From Planctomycetota bacterium (GTDB lineage: Bacteria > Planctomycetota > GCA-002687715): a stretch of 41,495 nucleotides of DNA. The notes under the pieces are model-generated. The model made no database searches. It had not been told where the DNA came from and saw only the letters and a program-made list of their open reading frames with translations. Shown here piece after piece: positions 17,709-25,169 of this stretch. The stretch lies in the NCBI GenBank assembly GCA_009691765.1, contig SIAO01000007.1:69348-110842 (forward strand), written 5' to 3'. How positions within the stretch are numbered: the first letter of the stretch is position 1; every line of letters begins with the position of its first letter. The translations under genes were made by a program, and so were the position numbers.

Positions 17709-18401
17709 TCACAGCACTTCTTGCCATGCAGCGTGACTCGCAAGTGCGTCGTGCCCTGGTTCGAGCGCCGCAGCCAACGTGAGCGGCAAGACGCGCCGCG
17801 CACCAGCAGCGAGCAACGCGTTGGTTGCAGCCAAGAGCGTGGAACCTGTCGTCACTACATCGTCAACGAGCAAGATCGCAGCTCCCGGACATGGCCTTGC
17901 CCGAAACGACGCTTGCACATTCACGCGCCGCTCCGTTGCCGTGAGCCCCGCCTGTGGAGGACGATGCTTGCGCCGCAGCAATTGTGGTGACCAGCGCAAG
18001 CCCAAGCGCGCTTGCAGACCACGCGCCAAGAGAACGCTTTGATTGAAACCTCGTTCGCGTTCGCGCCACCACGAAAGCGGCATGGGCACCAATGTGTCGC
18101 ACCAAGCAACACTTTCGCGACCTTGAAAACCAGCAGCGAGCAGCGCGCTGAGACAACGCGCAGGATAAGGGTCTGCCGCGTACTTCAAGCGCACGACGGC
18201 GCTGCGCAACGGCCCTCCGTAGACAAATAGTGAGCGCGTGGTCGGTGCGTACTTTGGCACACACGAAACCGGGACTGGGCGCAGTTGGGCAGAGCACGCC
18301 GCGCAAAACCCATCATGCTCTTGCGAGCACCTGCAAGCAGGGCACTCGCTAGGAAACAACAAGCACCCTAGAGCTTCACGGATCTCGTACAACGCGCGCA
18401 T
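17709..18401 (-). CDS. ComF family phosphoribosyltransferase-like protein
   Basis: 230 residues. An N-terminal cysteine cluster (FPSECPACRC and GFCAAC) matches the zinc-ribbon of ComF/GntX proteins. The C-terminal part is a type I PRTase fold with the PRPP-binding signature ILLVDDVVTTGSTL, and the family motif RGFNQSVLLARGL precedes it. In naturally competent bacteria ComFC supports DNA uptake, but ComF-like proteins are widespread outside competence loci, so no competence role is claimed. ATG 18401 is chosen as the family start. A TATCCC box lies 11 nt upstream. Confidence 0.85.
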   Translation of the reverse strand: MRALYEIREALGCLLFPSECPACRCSQEHDGFCAACSAQLRPVPVSCVPKYAPTTRSLFVYGGPLRSAVVRLKYAADPYPARCLSALLAAGFQGRESVAWCDTLVPMPLSWWRERERGFNQSVLLARGLQARLGLRWSPQLLRRKHRPPQAGLTATERRVNVQASFRARPCPGAAILLVDDVVTTGSTLLAATNALLAAGARRVLPLTLAAALEPGHDALASHAAWQEVL

Positions 18402-18459
18402 CGCCACCCCATGGGATAGGAGTGCGTGCGATGCCGAACTGCCAGTGTGTCCGAGGAAG

Positions 18460-19020
18460 TCAGCGAGCGCGCAGACGCATGCGTTCGTCACTGCGTGGCA
18501 GATTCAGGCGCTGACGCAGCTTCACGATGTAGCTTTCCACCGTGTCGTCAGGGTCGCGCGTTACGCCCAGAAGCGTGCCCACTTCGATCGCCAACGCGAC
18601 ATTGGTTTCCAGTGGCAAGCGGTTTTCCGTCACCACCTCGAAGACCATGCGCCTGAAATAACGGCGACCATAGATGCGCGATGCCCAATGCAGCACCATG
18701 CCCAGCAGCACTCCGAAGCCGAGCAGGATGCCGCCCAAGCCGAAGGCGTCACATCCATCCAACAGGACATAGTGCTCAGGCATGTCGAGGTTGCGCGAGA
18801 AGATGAGCAGCAACAGCGCGATGACATTGCAACCGAAGCCCATGAACAAGTTGTTGCGCTTCAGCACCGCCGAACGCACTTCGCGCAGATGTTCGGTGAC
18901 CACACCAAAGGCATCTTCGAGAATGTGCTTGGGCCGTTTCACTTGCACTGCAGCACAAATGAAAAATGTGCCCACGATGCCCAAAGCCAGCGAAAGAAAT
19001 TCGAGATCGTTACGGCCCAT
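18460..19020 (-). CDS. Small integral membrane protein, unknown
   Basis: 186 residues with three clear hydrophobic segments: about 6-25 (LSLALGIVGTFFICAAV), 58-77 (LFMGFGCNVIALLLLIF) and 92-115 (FGLGGILLGFGVLLGMVLHW). A cytoplasmic-type tail follows, containing ENRLPLETNVALAIEVG and ending basic. No known family was recognised. It precedes the ComF-like gene by 58 nt on the same strand. A TAGACT box lies 12 nt before ATG 19020 without a Shine-Dalgarno sequence. Confidence 0.65.
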   Translation of the reverse strand: MGRNDLEFLSLALGIVGTFFICAAVQVKRPKHILEDAFGVVTEHLREVRSAVLKRNNLFMGFGCNVIALLLLIFSRNLDMPEHYVLLDGCDAFGLGGILLGFGVLLGMVLHWASRIYGRRYFRRMVFEVVTENRLPLETNVALAIEVGTLLGVTRDPDDTVESYIVKLRQRLNLPRSDERMRLRAR

Positions 19021-19025
19021 GCGAG

Positions 19026-19038
19026 TAGACGAAGTCTA
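19026..19038. repeat. Small inverted repeat overlapping a -10 box
   Basis: TAGAC-GAA-GTCTA is a perfect 5-bp inverted repeat with a 3-nt centre. On the minus strand its distal arm contains the putative -10 (TAGACT, 19033-19038) of the small membrane protein gene. It could be an operator, or chance. Confidence 0.3.
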
Positions 19039-19072
19039 CGCGCAATCACGATTTCGGCCGAGGGGCCAAACT

Positions 19073-19100
19073 TTGAGAGAACTGCGTCCGGGGCTATCCT
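19073..19100 (+). promoter_or_regulatory. Putative gatCAB promoter
   Basis: TTGAGA (19073-19078), 16-nt spacer, TATCCT (19095-19100). Unlike several neighbours it has a real leader of about 15 nt, with GGAG ahead of ATG 19122. Confidence 0.5.
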
Positions 19101-19121
19101 CGCGGCCTTGGAGCAGAGCCC

Positions 19122-19412
19122 ATGCTGGACCCCAAAACCGTCAAACACGTTGCCATGCTAGCGCGCCTCGAAGTTCCCGAGGAGCGTCTCGGGTCGCTGA
19201 CTGCAGAAATGGCCGCCATCATTTCTTATGTGGAACAGTTGAAAGATCTCGATGTCAGCGCCGTGGCGCCGCTCACTCACGCGGGCACTTCCCACGACAT
19301 TCTGCGCGATGACATCCCGCATGAGCCGCTGCCTCGCGATAGCGCCATGGCGAACGCGCCTCGTCGCGAAGGGCCCTACTACCTCGTCCCGCGCGTGATT
19401 GGAGAAGCCTGA
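19122..19412 (+). CDS. gatC: Asp-tRNA(Asn)/Glu-tRNA(Gln) amidotransferase subunit GatC
   Basis: 96-residue small subunit that stabilises GatA and GatB in the transamidosome. Family features are the N-terminal VKHVAMLARLEVPEE, the mid-region EMAAIISYVEQLKDLD, and the C-terminal LRDDIPHEPLPRDSAMANAP followed by YYLVPRVIGE. A GGAG ribosome binding site precedes ATG 19122. Its stop overlaps the gatA start (TGATG). Confidence 0.95.
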   Translation: MLDPKTVKHVAMLARLEVPEERLGSLTAEMAAIISYVEQLKDLDVSAVAPLTHAGTSHDILRDDIPHEPLPRDSAMANAPRREGPYYLVPRVIGEA

Positions 19413-20881
19413 TGCCTTTGAGCGCCAGTCAAATGGTGGAAGCGGTCCTCGCGGGCAACGCGTCCCCGGGACACTTCGCCGAAACCGCCTGCAAGCACCT
19501 CGAGACCACGGGGCGCGAGCTCGGTGCAGTGCTCGATGTCAATCGCCAGCGCATGGAAGAACGCGTCGCTGCGTTGACGGCACGCTTGCAAGCCGGAGAA
19601 AAGCCGCCGCTCGCGGGCGTGCCCATCGGCATCAAAGACAACATTTGCACTTTGCGCGAACGCACCAGTTGCGGCTCGAAGATTCTCGAGAACTACTGTG
19701 CTCCTTATGACGCCACTGTGATCGAGCGCCTCGAAGCGGCCGGGGCCATCCCGGTTGGCAAGCTCAACATGGACGAGTTCGCGATGGGCTCTTCCACCGA
19801 GAACAGCGCCTATGGCCCGTGCCGCAATCCCTGGGATTTGCAACGCACGCCAGGCGGCAGCTCGGGCGGGTCGGCCGCTGTTGTTGCGGCAGGATGCGTG
19901 CCGGTGGCGCTCGGCAGCGACACGGGCGGTTCCATCCGTCAGCCAGCAGCCTTCACGGGAACGGTTGGTCTCAAACCCACCTACGGGCGCGTGTCGCGCT
20001 ACGGCCTCGTGGCTTTCGGTTCGTCTCTCGATCAAATCGGCCCGCTCGCGACCAATGTCGAAGATGCCGCGCGCATTTATGCCGCCATGGCCGGACGCGA
20101 CGAGCGCGATGCCACTTCGCAAGCTGCGGCTGTTGAAGATCCGTTGGCGCAGTTGGATGCGGGCGTGCGCGGCCTGCGCATCGGCGTGCCACGCGAATAC
20201 ATGAGCGACGCCATCGATGCACGCATTCGTGCTCGCATCGAACAAACCCTTCAGCAGCTCGCCGAACAAGGCGCCATTCTCGTGGATGTGACGCTGCCGC
20301 ACACGCCTTACGCCATTCCGACCTACTACATCGTGGCCACCGCGGAAGCGTCCAGCAATCTCGCGCGCCACGACGGTATGCACCAAGGTGTGCGCGCGCC
20401 CGGCTCCACCGACTTGCTCTCGTGCTACCTCAAAAACCGAGGCCAAGGTCTCGGTCGCGAAGTGCAGCGACGCATCTTGCTCGGAACTTTTTGTCTCTCC
20501 GCGGGGTACTACGACGCCTACTACGACCGCGCGATGCGCGTGCGCACTCTGCTTGCACAGGATTTCGAAACCGCTTTTGTGCGCTGTGATGTCGTCCTCG
20601 GCGCGACCACGCCAACTTTGCCCTTCCGCCTTGGCGAGAAGGTTGCAGACCCACTCCAGATGTACCTCGCTGACATCCTCACGGCATCCGCAAATCTCGC
20701 CGGCATTCCCGCGCTCGTCGTGCCTGCGGGCACCATCGATGAAGCTGGCACAGCGCTGCCCGTCGGTGTCCAACTCATGGGCCCTGCTTTGAGTGAAGCG
20801 CTACTTTTGCGTGTTGGTCGCGGTGTCGAACGCGCCGCAGGTGGCCCCTTGCCCGTCGCTCCCCACGGAGTCCGCTCATGA
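19412..20881 (+). CDS. gatA: Asp-tRNA(Asn)/Glu-tRNA(Gln) amidotransferase subunit GatA
   Basis: Amidase-signature enzyme that releases ammonia from glutamine for amidation of misacylated tRNA. The Lys-cisSer-Ser triad is visible: Lys75 in GIKDNI, Ser150 in PGGSSGGSAA and Ser174 in GSDTGGSIRQPA. The spacing equals that of characterised GatA proteins. The 489-residue length is normal. It is the middle gene of gatCAB, overlapping gatC by 1 nt and gatB by 4 nt (ATGA), so the three subunits are coupled. Confidence 0.97.
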   Translation: MPLSASQMVEAVLAGNASPGHFAETACKHLETTGRELGAVLDVNRQRMEERVAALTARLQAGEKPPLAGVPIGIKDNICTLRERTSCGSKILENYCAPYDATVIERLEAAGAIPVGKLNMDEFAMGSSTENSAYGPCRNPWDLQRTPGGSSGGSAAVVAAGCVPVALGSDTGGSIRQPAAFTGTVGLKPTYGRVSRYGLVAFGSSLDQIGPLATNVEDAARIYAAMAGRDERDATSQAAAVEDPLAQLDAGVRGLRIGVPREYMSDAIDARIRARIEQTLQQLAEQGAILVDVTLPHTPYAIPTYYIVATAEASSNLARHDGMHQGVRAPGSTDLLSCYLKNRGQGLGREVQRRILLGTFCLSAGYYDAYYDRAMRVRTLLAQDFETAFVRCDVVLGATTPTLPFRLGEKVADPLQMYLADILTASANLAGIPALVVPAGTIDEAGTALPVGVQLMGPALSEALLLRVGRGVERAAGGPLPVAPHGVRS

Positions 20882-22311
20882 GCACGCTGCCCTACGAAAT
20901 CGTGGTGGGTCTGGAAGTGCATTTGCAACTCAAGACGCGCACCAAAATGTTTTGCGCTTGCCCCAATCGCTATGGCGCCGAGCCCAACACGCTCACTTGC
21001 CCGGTTTGCACAGGACAGCCCGGCGCTTTACCCGTGGCCAACCGTGAAGCCTTTTCACTGGCAATGCGCGTCGGCCTCGCATTGAACGCCACGATCGCAC
21101 GCTCCACCAAGTTCGATCGCAAAAACTATTTCTATCCCGACTTGCCCAAGGGCTACCAGATCTCGCAATTCGATCAGCCCATCACGGCCGATGGCTCGCT
21201 GCGGCTCAGCTCCGGCAAAGTCATTGGCATCGTGCGCGCGCATCTCGAAGAAGATGCGGGGAAGAGCAGCCACACCGAAAGCGGCACGGGCAGCCTCGTG
21301 GATTTGAACCGCTGCGGCGTGCCGCTGCTCGAAATCGTGAGCGCGCCCGACATGCGTTCAAGCGCTGAAGCCATCGAGTATCTCGACGCTTTGAAGCTCT
21401 TGCTGCGCCATGTCGAAGCCTCTGACTGCGACATGGAAAAAGGGTCGCTGCGCTGCGATGTGAATGTGTCCATTCGTCCGCCGGGGTCCAGCGTTTTTGG
21501 ACAACGCGTCGAGATCAAGAACCTCAACAGCTTCCGTTCCGCTGGTCGAGCCATCGACGCAGAAGCTGCGCGCCACCACGCGCTCATCACCGCCGGTGGA
21601 GCTGTTGAAGCTGAAACACGTTTGTGGGATGACGAAAAGGGCGTGACGCGCTTGATGCGCAAGAAGGAAGCCTCGCAGGACTATCGCTACTTCCCAGATC
21701 CTGACCTACCGCCGCATCACATCAGCGAAGAGTGGATCAATGATGTGCGCAAAACTCTTCCGGAACTGCCCGAACAGCGCATGGCTCGTTATCAACGCGA
21801 TTTCGGGCTTAGCGAATATGACGCTGGCGTGTTGGTGCAAGACAAGAAGGTGGCTGTCTATTTCGAAGAATGCGCGGGCCTCGCGGGCGACGCGAAAGCC
21901 GCAGCCAACTGGATCGGCGCAGACCTCTTTGGTTGGATGAACGAGAACAAGCAAGACTTGGACGCTTCGTGCATCACTCCAGCACGCCTCGCCGCGCTCA
22001 TCCGCCTTCAAAAGGACGGCACTCTGAATGTCCCCTCGGCACGCAAGATCTTCGCAGCCATGATTGGCAACGCGCAGGATCCGAAAGATCTCGTGGCGAC
22101 GCTCGGGCTCGGGCAAGTGAACGATCGTGACGCCATCATGGAGATCGTGCGCAAAGCCCTCGCGGCCAACCCCAAGGCTGTCGCAGACCTGCGCGCTGGC
22201 AAGCAGAAAGCTGCCGGAGCCATCGTGGGTTTCGTGATGAAAGAATCGCAAGGCCGCGCCAATCCGGCGTTGGTCAACGAGCTGATACTCGAAATCCTGC
22301 CGACTCTGTAA
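20878..22311 (+). CDS. gatB: Asp-tRNA(Asn)/Glu-tRNA(Gln) amidotransferase subunit GatB
   Basis: ATP-dependent kinase/transferase subunit that amidates Glu-tRNA(Gln) or Asp-tRNA(Asn). The 477-residue protein starts EIVVGLEVHLQLKTRTKMFC. The zinc-binding cysteines appear as CAC and CPVCTG. FDRKNYFYPDLPKGYQISQF and GSLRCDVNVSIRP are family signatures. The C-terminal YqeY-like tail domain binds tRNA. No glnS or asnS is visible in the window, so it cannot be said which tRNA is the main substrate. Confidence 0.97.
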   Translation: MSTLPYEIVVGLEVHLQLKTRTKMFCACPNRYGAEPNTLTCPVCTGQPGALPVANREAFSLAMRVGLALNATIARSTKFDRKNYFYPDLPKGYQISQFDQPITADGSLRLSSGKVIGIVRAHLEEDAGKSSHTESGTGSLVDLNRCGVPLLEIVSAPDMRSSAEAIEYLDALKLLLRHVEASDCDMEKGSLRCDVNVSIRPPGSSVFGQRVEIKNLNSFRSAGRAIDAEAARHHALITAGGAVEAETRLWDDEKGVTRLMRKKEASQDYRYFPDPDLPPHHISEEWINDVRKTLPELPEQRMARYQRDFGLSEYDAGVLVQDKKVAVYFEECAGLAGDAKAAANWIGADLFGWMNENKQDLDASCITPARLAALIRLQKDGTLNVPSARKIFAAMIGNAQDPKDLVATLGLGQVNDRDAIMEIVRKALAANPKAVADLRAGKQKAAGAIVGFVMKESQGRANPALVNELILEILPTL

Positions 22312-22331
22312 TCGATCACAGTCTGCTGGCG

Positions 22332-22372
22332 TAAGATCCGAAACGGTGCAGAGCCCCCCTCGCACCAAGGAA
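22332..22372 (+). promoter_or_regulatory. Putative -10 and RBS of the FG-GAP selenoprotein gene
   Basis: TAAGAT (22332-22337) lies 20 nt after the gatB stop, with an AAGGAA ribosome binding site at 22367-22372, 4 nt before ATG 22377. The -35 is not obvious. This gene therefore has a conventional leader. Confidence 0.4.
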
Positions 22373-22376
22373 TCTC

Positions 22377-25130
22377 ATGCGCCATTCCACCCTGCTCGCC
22401 GGACTCTTGCTGCTCGCTGCGCCCATCTTTGCGCAGGAAGCGGGTAAGGCCAGCACGGCAGAGATCACGCGACTCGAACGCGTTGAAGAACTCAGCGAAG
22501 ATCTGGCCAATGATCTGCTCGAACTCTCGGTAGCGGTGCGCGACAAAGACTCCAAAGCCATCCGCACCTTCTTCGCCGATAGCCTGCTTGCCTCGCCCTT
22601 CGCTTGCTTGCCACAAGCACTGAAGACACGCGTGAAGTGGATCTGCGATCGCGCATGGTTGCCTGTCGACACCGACGGCCCAGTCGCGGAGCAGCGCCCG
22701 ACAGACGGAGCGCGCTTCCACGAGCGCTGGATGCAAATGCTCGGTCAGTTTCCGAGCATCGAAGATGTGCGCTTCAAGATGAAAGAGGGCGATTTCGACG
22801 ACAAAGACAACGCTCGCGTGCGCGTGGCGTTTTATGTCATTGGTCGCAATCTGAAACAGCAGCGCGAATGGCTGCGCGGCAATGTTTGGATCACAGCGGC
22901 GAAGTCGGACGGCCACTGGCGTTGGAGCAGCTACAAACCGCTGTCCATCGATTCGCTCGTCGCGACAGAAGATCTTTTCACAGATGTCGCCGCGGGCATT
23001 GGCCTCGCTGTGGAGCTCCCCGCCTACACCGGCGGCTATGCGTGGAACGGAGCCGCTACAGCGGACCTGAACGGCGACGGCTTCCTCGATTTGTTCACCA
23101 CGACGGGCGGACGCAACCGCATCTATTTGAGTGAAGCTGGAGTGCGTTTCAAAGATGCGTCCGAAGCGACGGGCGTAGCCGGACTCGCATCAGGTCTCGC
23201 CCCGTTGCTTTTGGATGTCGATCACGACGGCGATCTCGATGTGTTCCTCAGCGGCATTGGGCCTCAGGTTTTGTTGCAAAACCGCTTCGTGCCCGACGGC
23301 GTCTTGGCCTTCGACGATGTTTCGGCCGTAGCCGGCGTGCAACGCGATGCCGTAGGTTTTTCTGCTGTGGCTGGCGACGTGAACAACGATGGTTTCGAAG
23401 ACATCTACGTGTGCTCTTACAACCACTATGGCCGCGTGACACCAGATTCTTGGTTCAAGGCCACGAACGGCACACCGAATCTGCTGTTCATCAACAAGGG
23501 TGATGGCACTTTCAAGGAAGCCGCGCACGCTTGGGGTGTGGATGACAAGCGCTGGAGCTACGCCGCGCAGTTTGTCGATCTTGATCGCGACGGTCGCATG
23601 GACCTTTATGTGGCCAACGACTTCGGCGAAAAGGCCCTGTTCATGAACAAGGGCGATCATTTCGTCGATGAAGCGGCGCAGCGCGGAGCCATGGACGCTG
23701 GCAATGGCATGGGCGTTTCCTTCGGCGACTTCGACAACGATGGCCACCTCGACATCCACGCGAGCAACATGTCCAGCACCGCGGGCAACCGCATCATCGG
23801 GCGCATCTTTGCTGGCGCCACCGCGTCTAACAATGTGCTGAAGAAATTGGCTGCTGGCAACAATCTGCTTCGCAACAAAGGCGATGGCACCTTTGAAGAT
23901 GTCACCGCAGCTATCGGCGGCTTCTCGGGTGGCTGGGCTTGGGGCGGCGGCTTCATCGATTTCGACAACGACGGCTGGAGCGACTTCTTCTGTCCCAACG
24001 GGTTCGTTTCGGGCCCGTCTATGAAAGACACTTGAAGCCACTTCTGGCGTCAGGTCGTGACGCTCACCAACAATCCGAATGCTGAATCCGCGCTGCGTAC
24101 TGATCAAGCTCGCCTCATGGGCGAACAAGGCTTCTCTTTCAGCGGCTACGAACGCGATCCGCTGTTCATCAATCTCGGCGGCAAGAAGGTGCTCGACATT
24201 TCCGGCGTGTCCGGAATTGATTCGATCACCGATGGCCGAGCCGGAGTGTTTGCCGATTTCGACAACGACGGCGACACCGACATCTTCATGAACACCATTC
24301 AAGGCGACGCACACATTCTGTTCCGCAACAATGTTGGCAACAGCAGTGGCTGGCTGCGCGTGTCCTTGCAAGGTGACGAGAAGATCGGTCCTGCTGCGTG
24401 GAGCGCTCAAGTGCGCGTGAAGACGGCGGCGGGCATTCTCAGCAAGGTGAAGAGTTGCGGTGAAGGCTACCTCTCACAGCACGATGCGCGCCTGCTCTTC
24501 GGCTTGCCGGAAGATGGCAGCGCTGAGTGGATCGACGTGCTTTGGCCGGGTGGCCGTACGCAGCGCTTCGAAGGTCCGTTCAAAAGTGGCAGCGAAGTGT
24601 TGCTGTGCAGCAAAGAAGTCACTGCGCGCTCCGTGCCCAGCCAGCGTGCTCAGTTGGCAGACCCGCTTTCAAGCGTCGCTCACGCACTTCGCCGACTCAA
24701 TCTGCGCCAAGGCGGCAAGATCCCCGACCTCGCTCTCACCGATGCCACGGGCAAAACCACGAAGCTCTATTCCGGCCTGCGCCCCGGCCGCAAGATGCTC
24801 GTGAATCTCTGGGCCACATGGTGCGCCAATTGCGCTGTGGAAATGCCGCACTTGAATAGCCTCGCGCCAGCCCTTGCCGCCAAAGGCATCGACCTATGCG
24901 GCATCAGCCTCGACACCGAAACTGCGGTCGATATCGGCGCGTGGGCCAAAGCGAAAAATATCACGTACCGCTTGGTCCTCGGCGGAGCGAAAGCGGCCGC
25001 AGCGCTTTATTCAGGCCCGCAGATCAGCGTGCCTGTGACACTCCTGGTCAACGAAGATGGCACGCTCTTGGACGCATGGAGCGGCTGGAACGCGCAAGTG
25101 TCCGCCGCCATCGAGGCCCTCGCCAAGTAG
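22377..25130 (+). CDS. Candidate selenoprotein: FG-GAP / ASPIC-UnbV / thioredoxin fusion, UGA at codon 553
   Basis: One frame of 918 codons interrupted only by TGA 24033-24035, which I read as Sec553 (local sequence KDT-U-SHFWRQVV). A signal peptide (LLAGLLLLAAPIFAQE) is followed by an NTF2-like region (about 30-200). Calcium-loop FG-GAP repeats follow near residues 230, 281, 335, 401, 451 and 527 (for example DLNGDGFLDLF), and again near 627 after the TGA. An ASPIC/UnbV-like domain covers about 650-735. A TlpA-type thioredoxin domain ends the protein, with W815-C816-A817-N818-C819. Repeats on both sides of the TGA show one protein rather than two genes. A SECIS-like hairpin follows the TGA and selB is in the window. 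Alternatives are a nonsense mutation, a base-call error, or restart at GTG 24057. The extracytoplasmic redox role is inference. Confidence 0.8.
24033..24068 (+). promoter_or_regulatory. Bacterial SECIS-like element with its UGA(Sec) codon
   Basis: TGA 24033-24035 is followed after 11 nt by a perfect stem, GCGTCA (24047-24052) with TGACGC (24058-24063), extendable by one G-T pair (24046/24064). The apical loop is GGTCG (24053-24057). The loop begins 17 nt after the TGA. In E. coli fdhF, from memory, a GGUC-containing loop begins about 18 nt after its UGA. A G in the first loop positions and a distance of about 16-37 nt are general bacterial SECIS features. Confidence 0.75.
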
Positions 25131-25156
25131 GTCGAACCACCCTGTTTGCAGCTTGG

Positions 25157-25162
25157 TACTGT
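25157..25162 (+). promoter_or_regulatory. Possible -10 element, near-leaderless
   Basis: TACTGT lies 7 nt before ATG 25170 in the 39-nt gap after the selenoprotein gene. No convincing -35 is seen, so readthrough from upstream is equally possible. Confidence 0.3.
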
Positions 25163-25169
25163 GCCGCGC

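Noticed and set aside
24033..24035. Simple nonsense mutation or sequencing error
   Set aside because: Cannot be fully excluded, but the SECIS-like hairpin at the right distance and the presence of selB make recoding more likely. The downstream half shows no other stop or decay.
24057..25130. Separate gene starting at GTG 24057, as a caller would predict
   Set aside because: It would start mid-domain, without signal peptide or ribosome binding site, and is exactly in frame with the upstream protein across one TGA.
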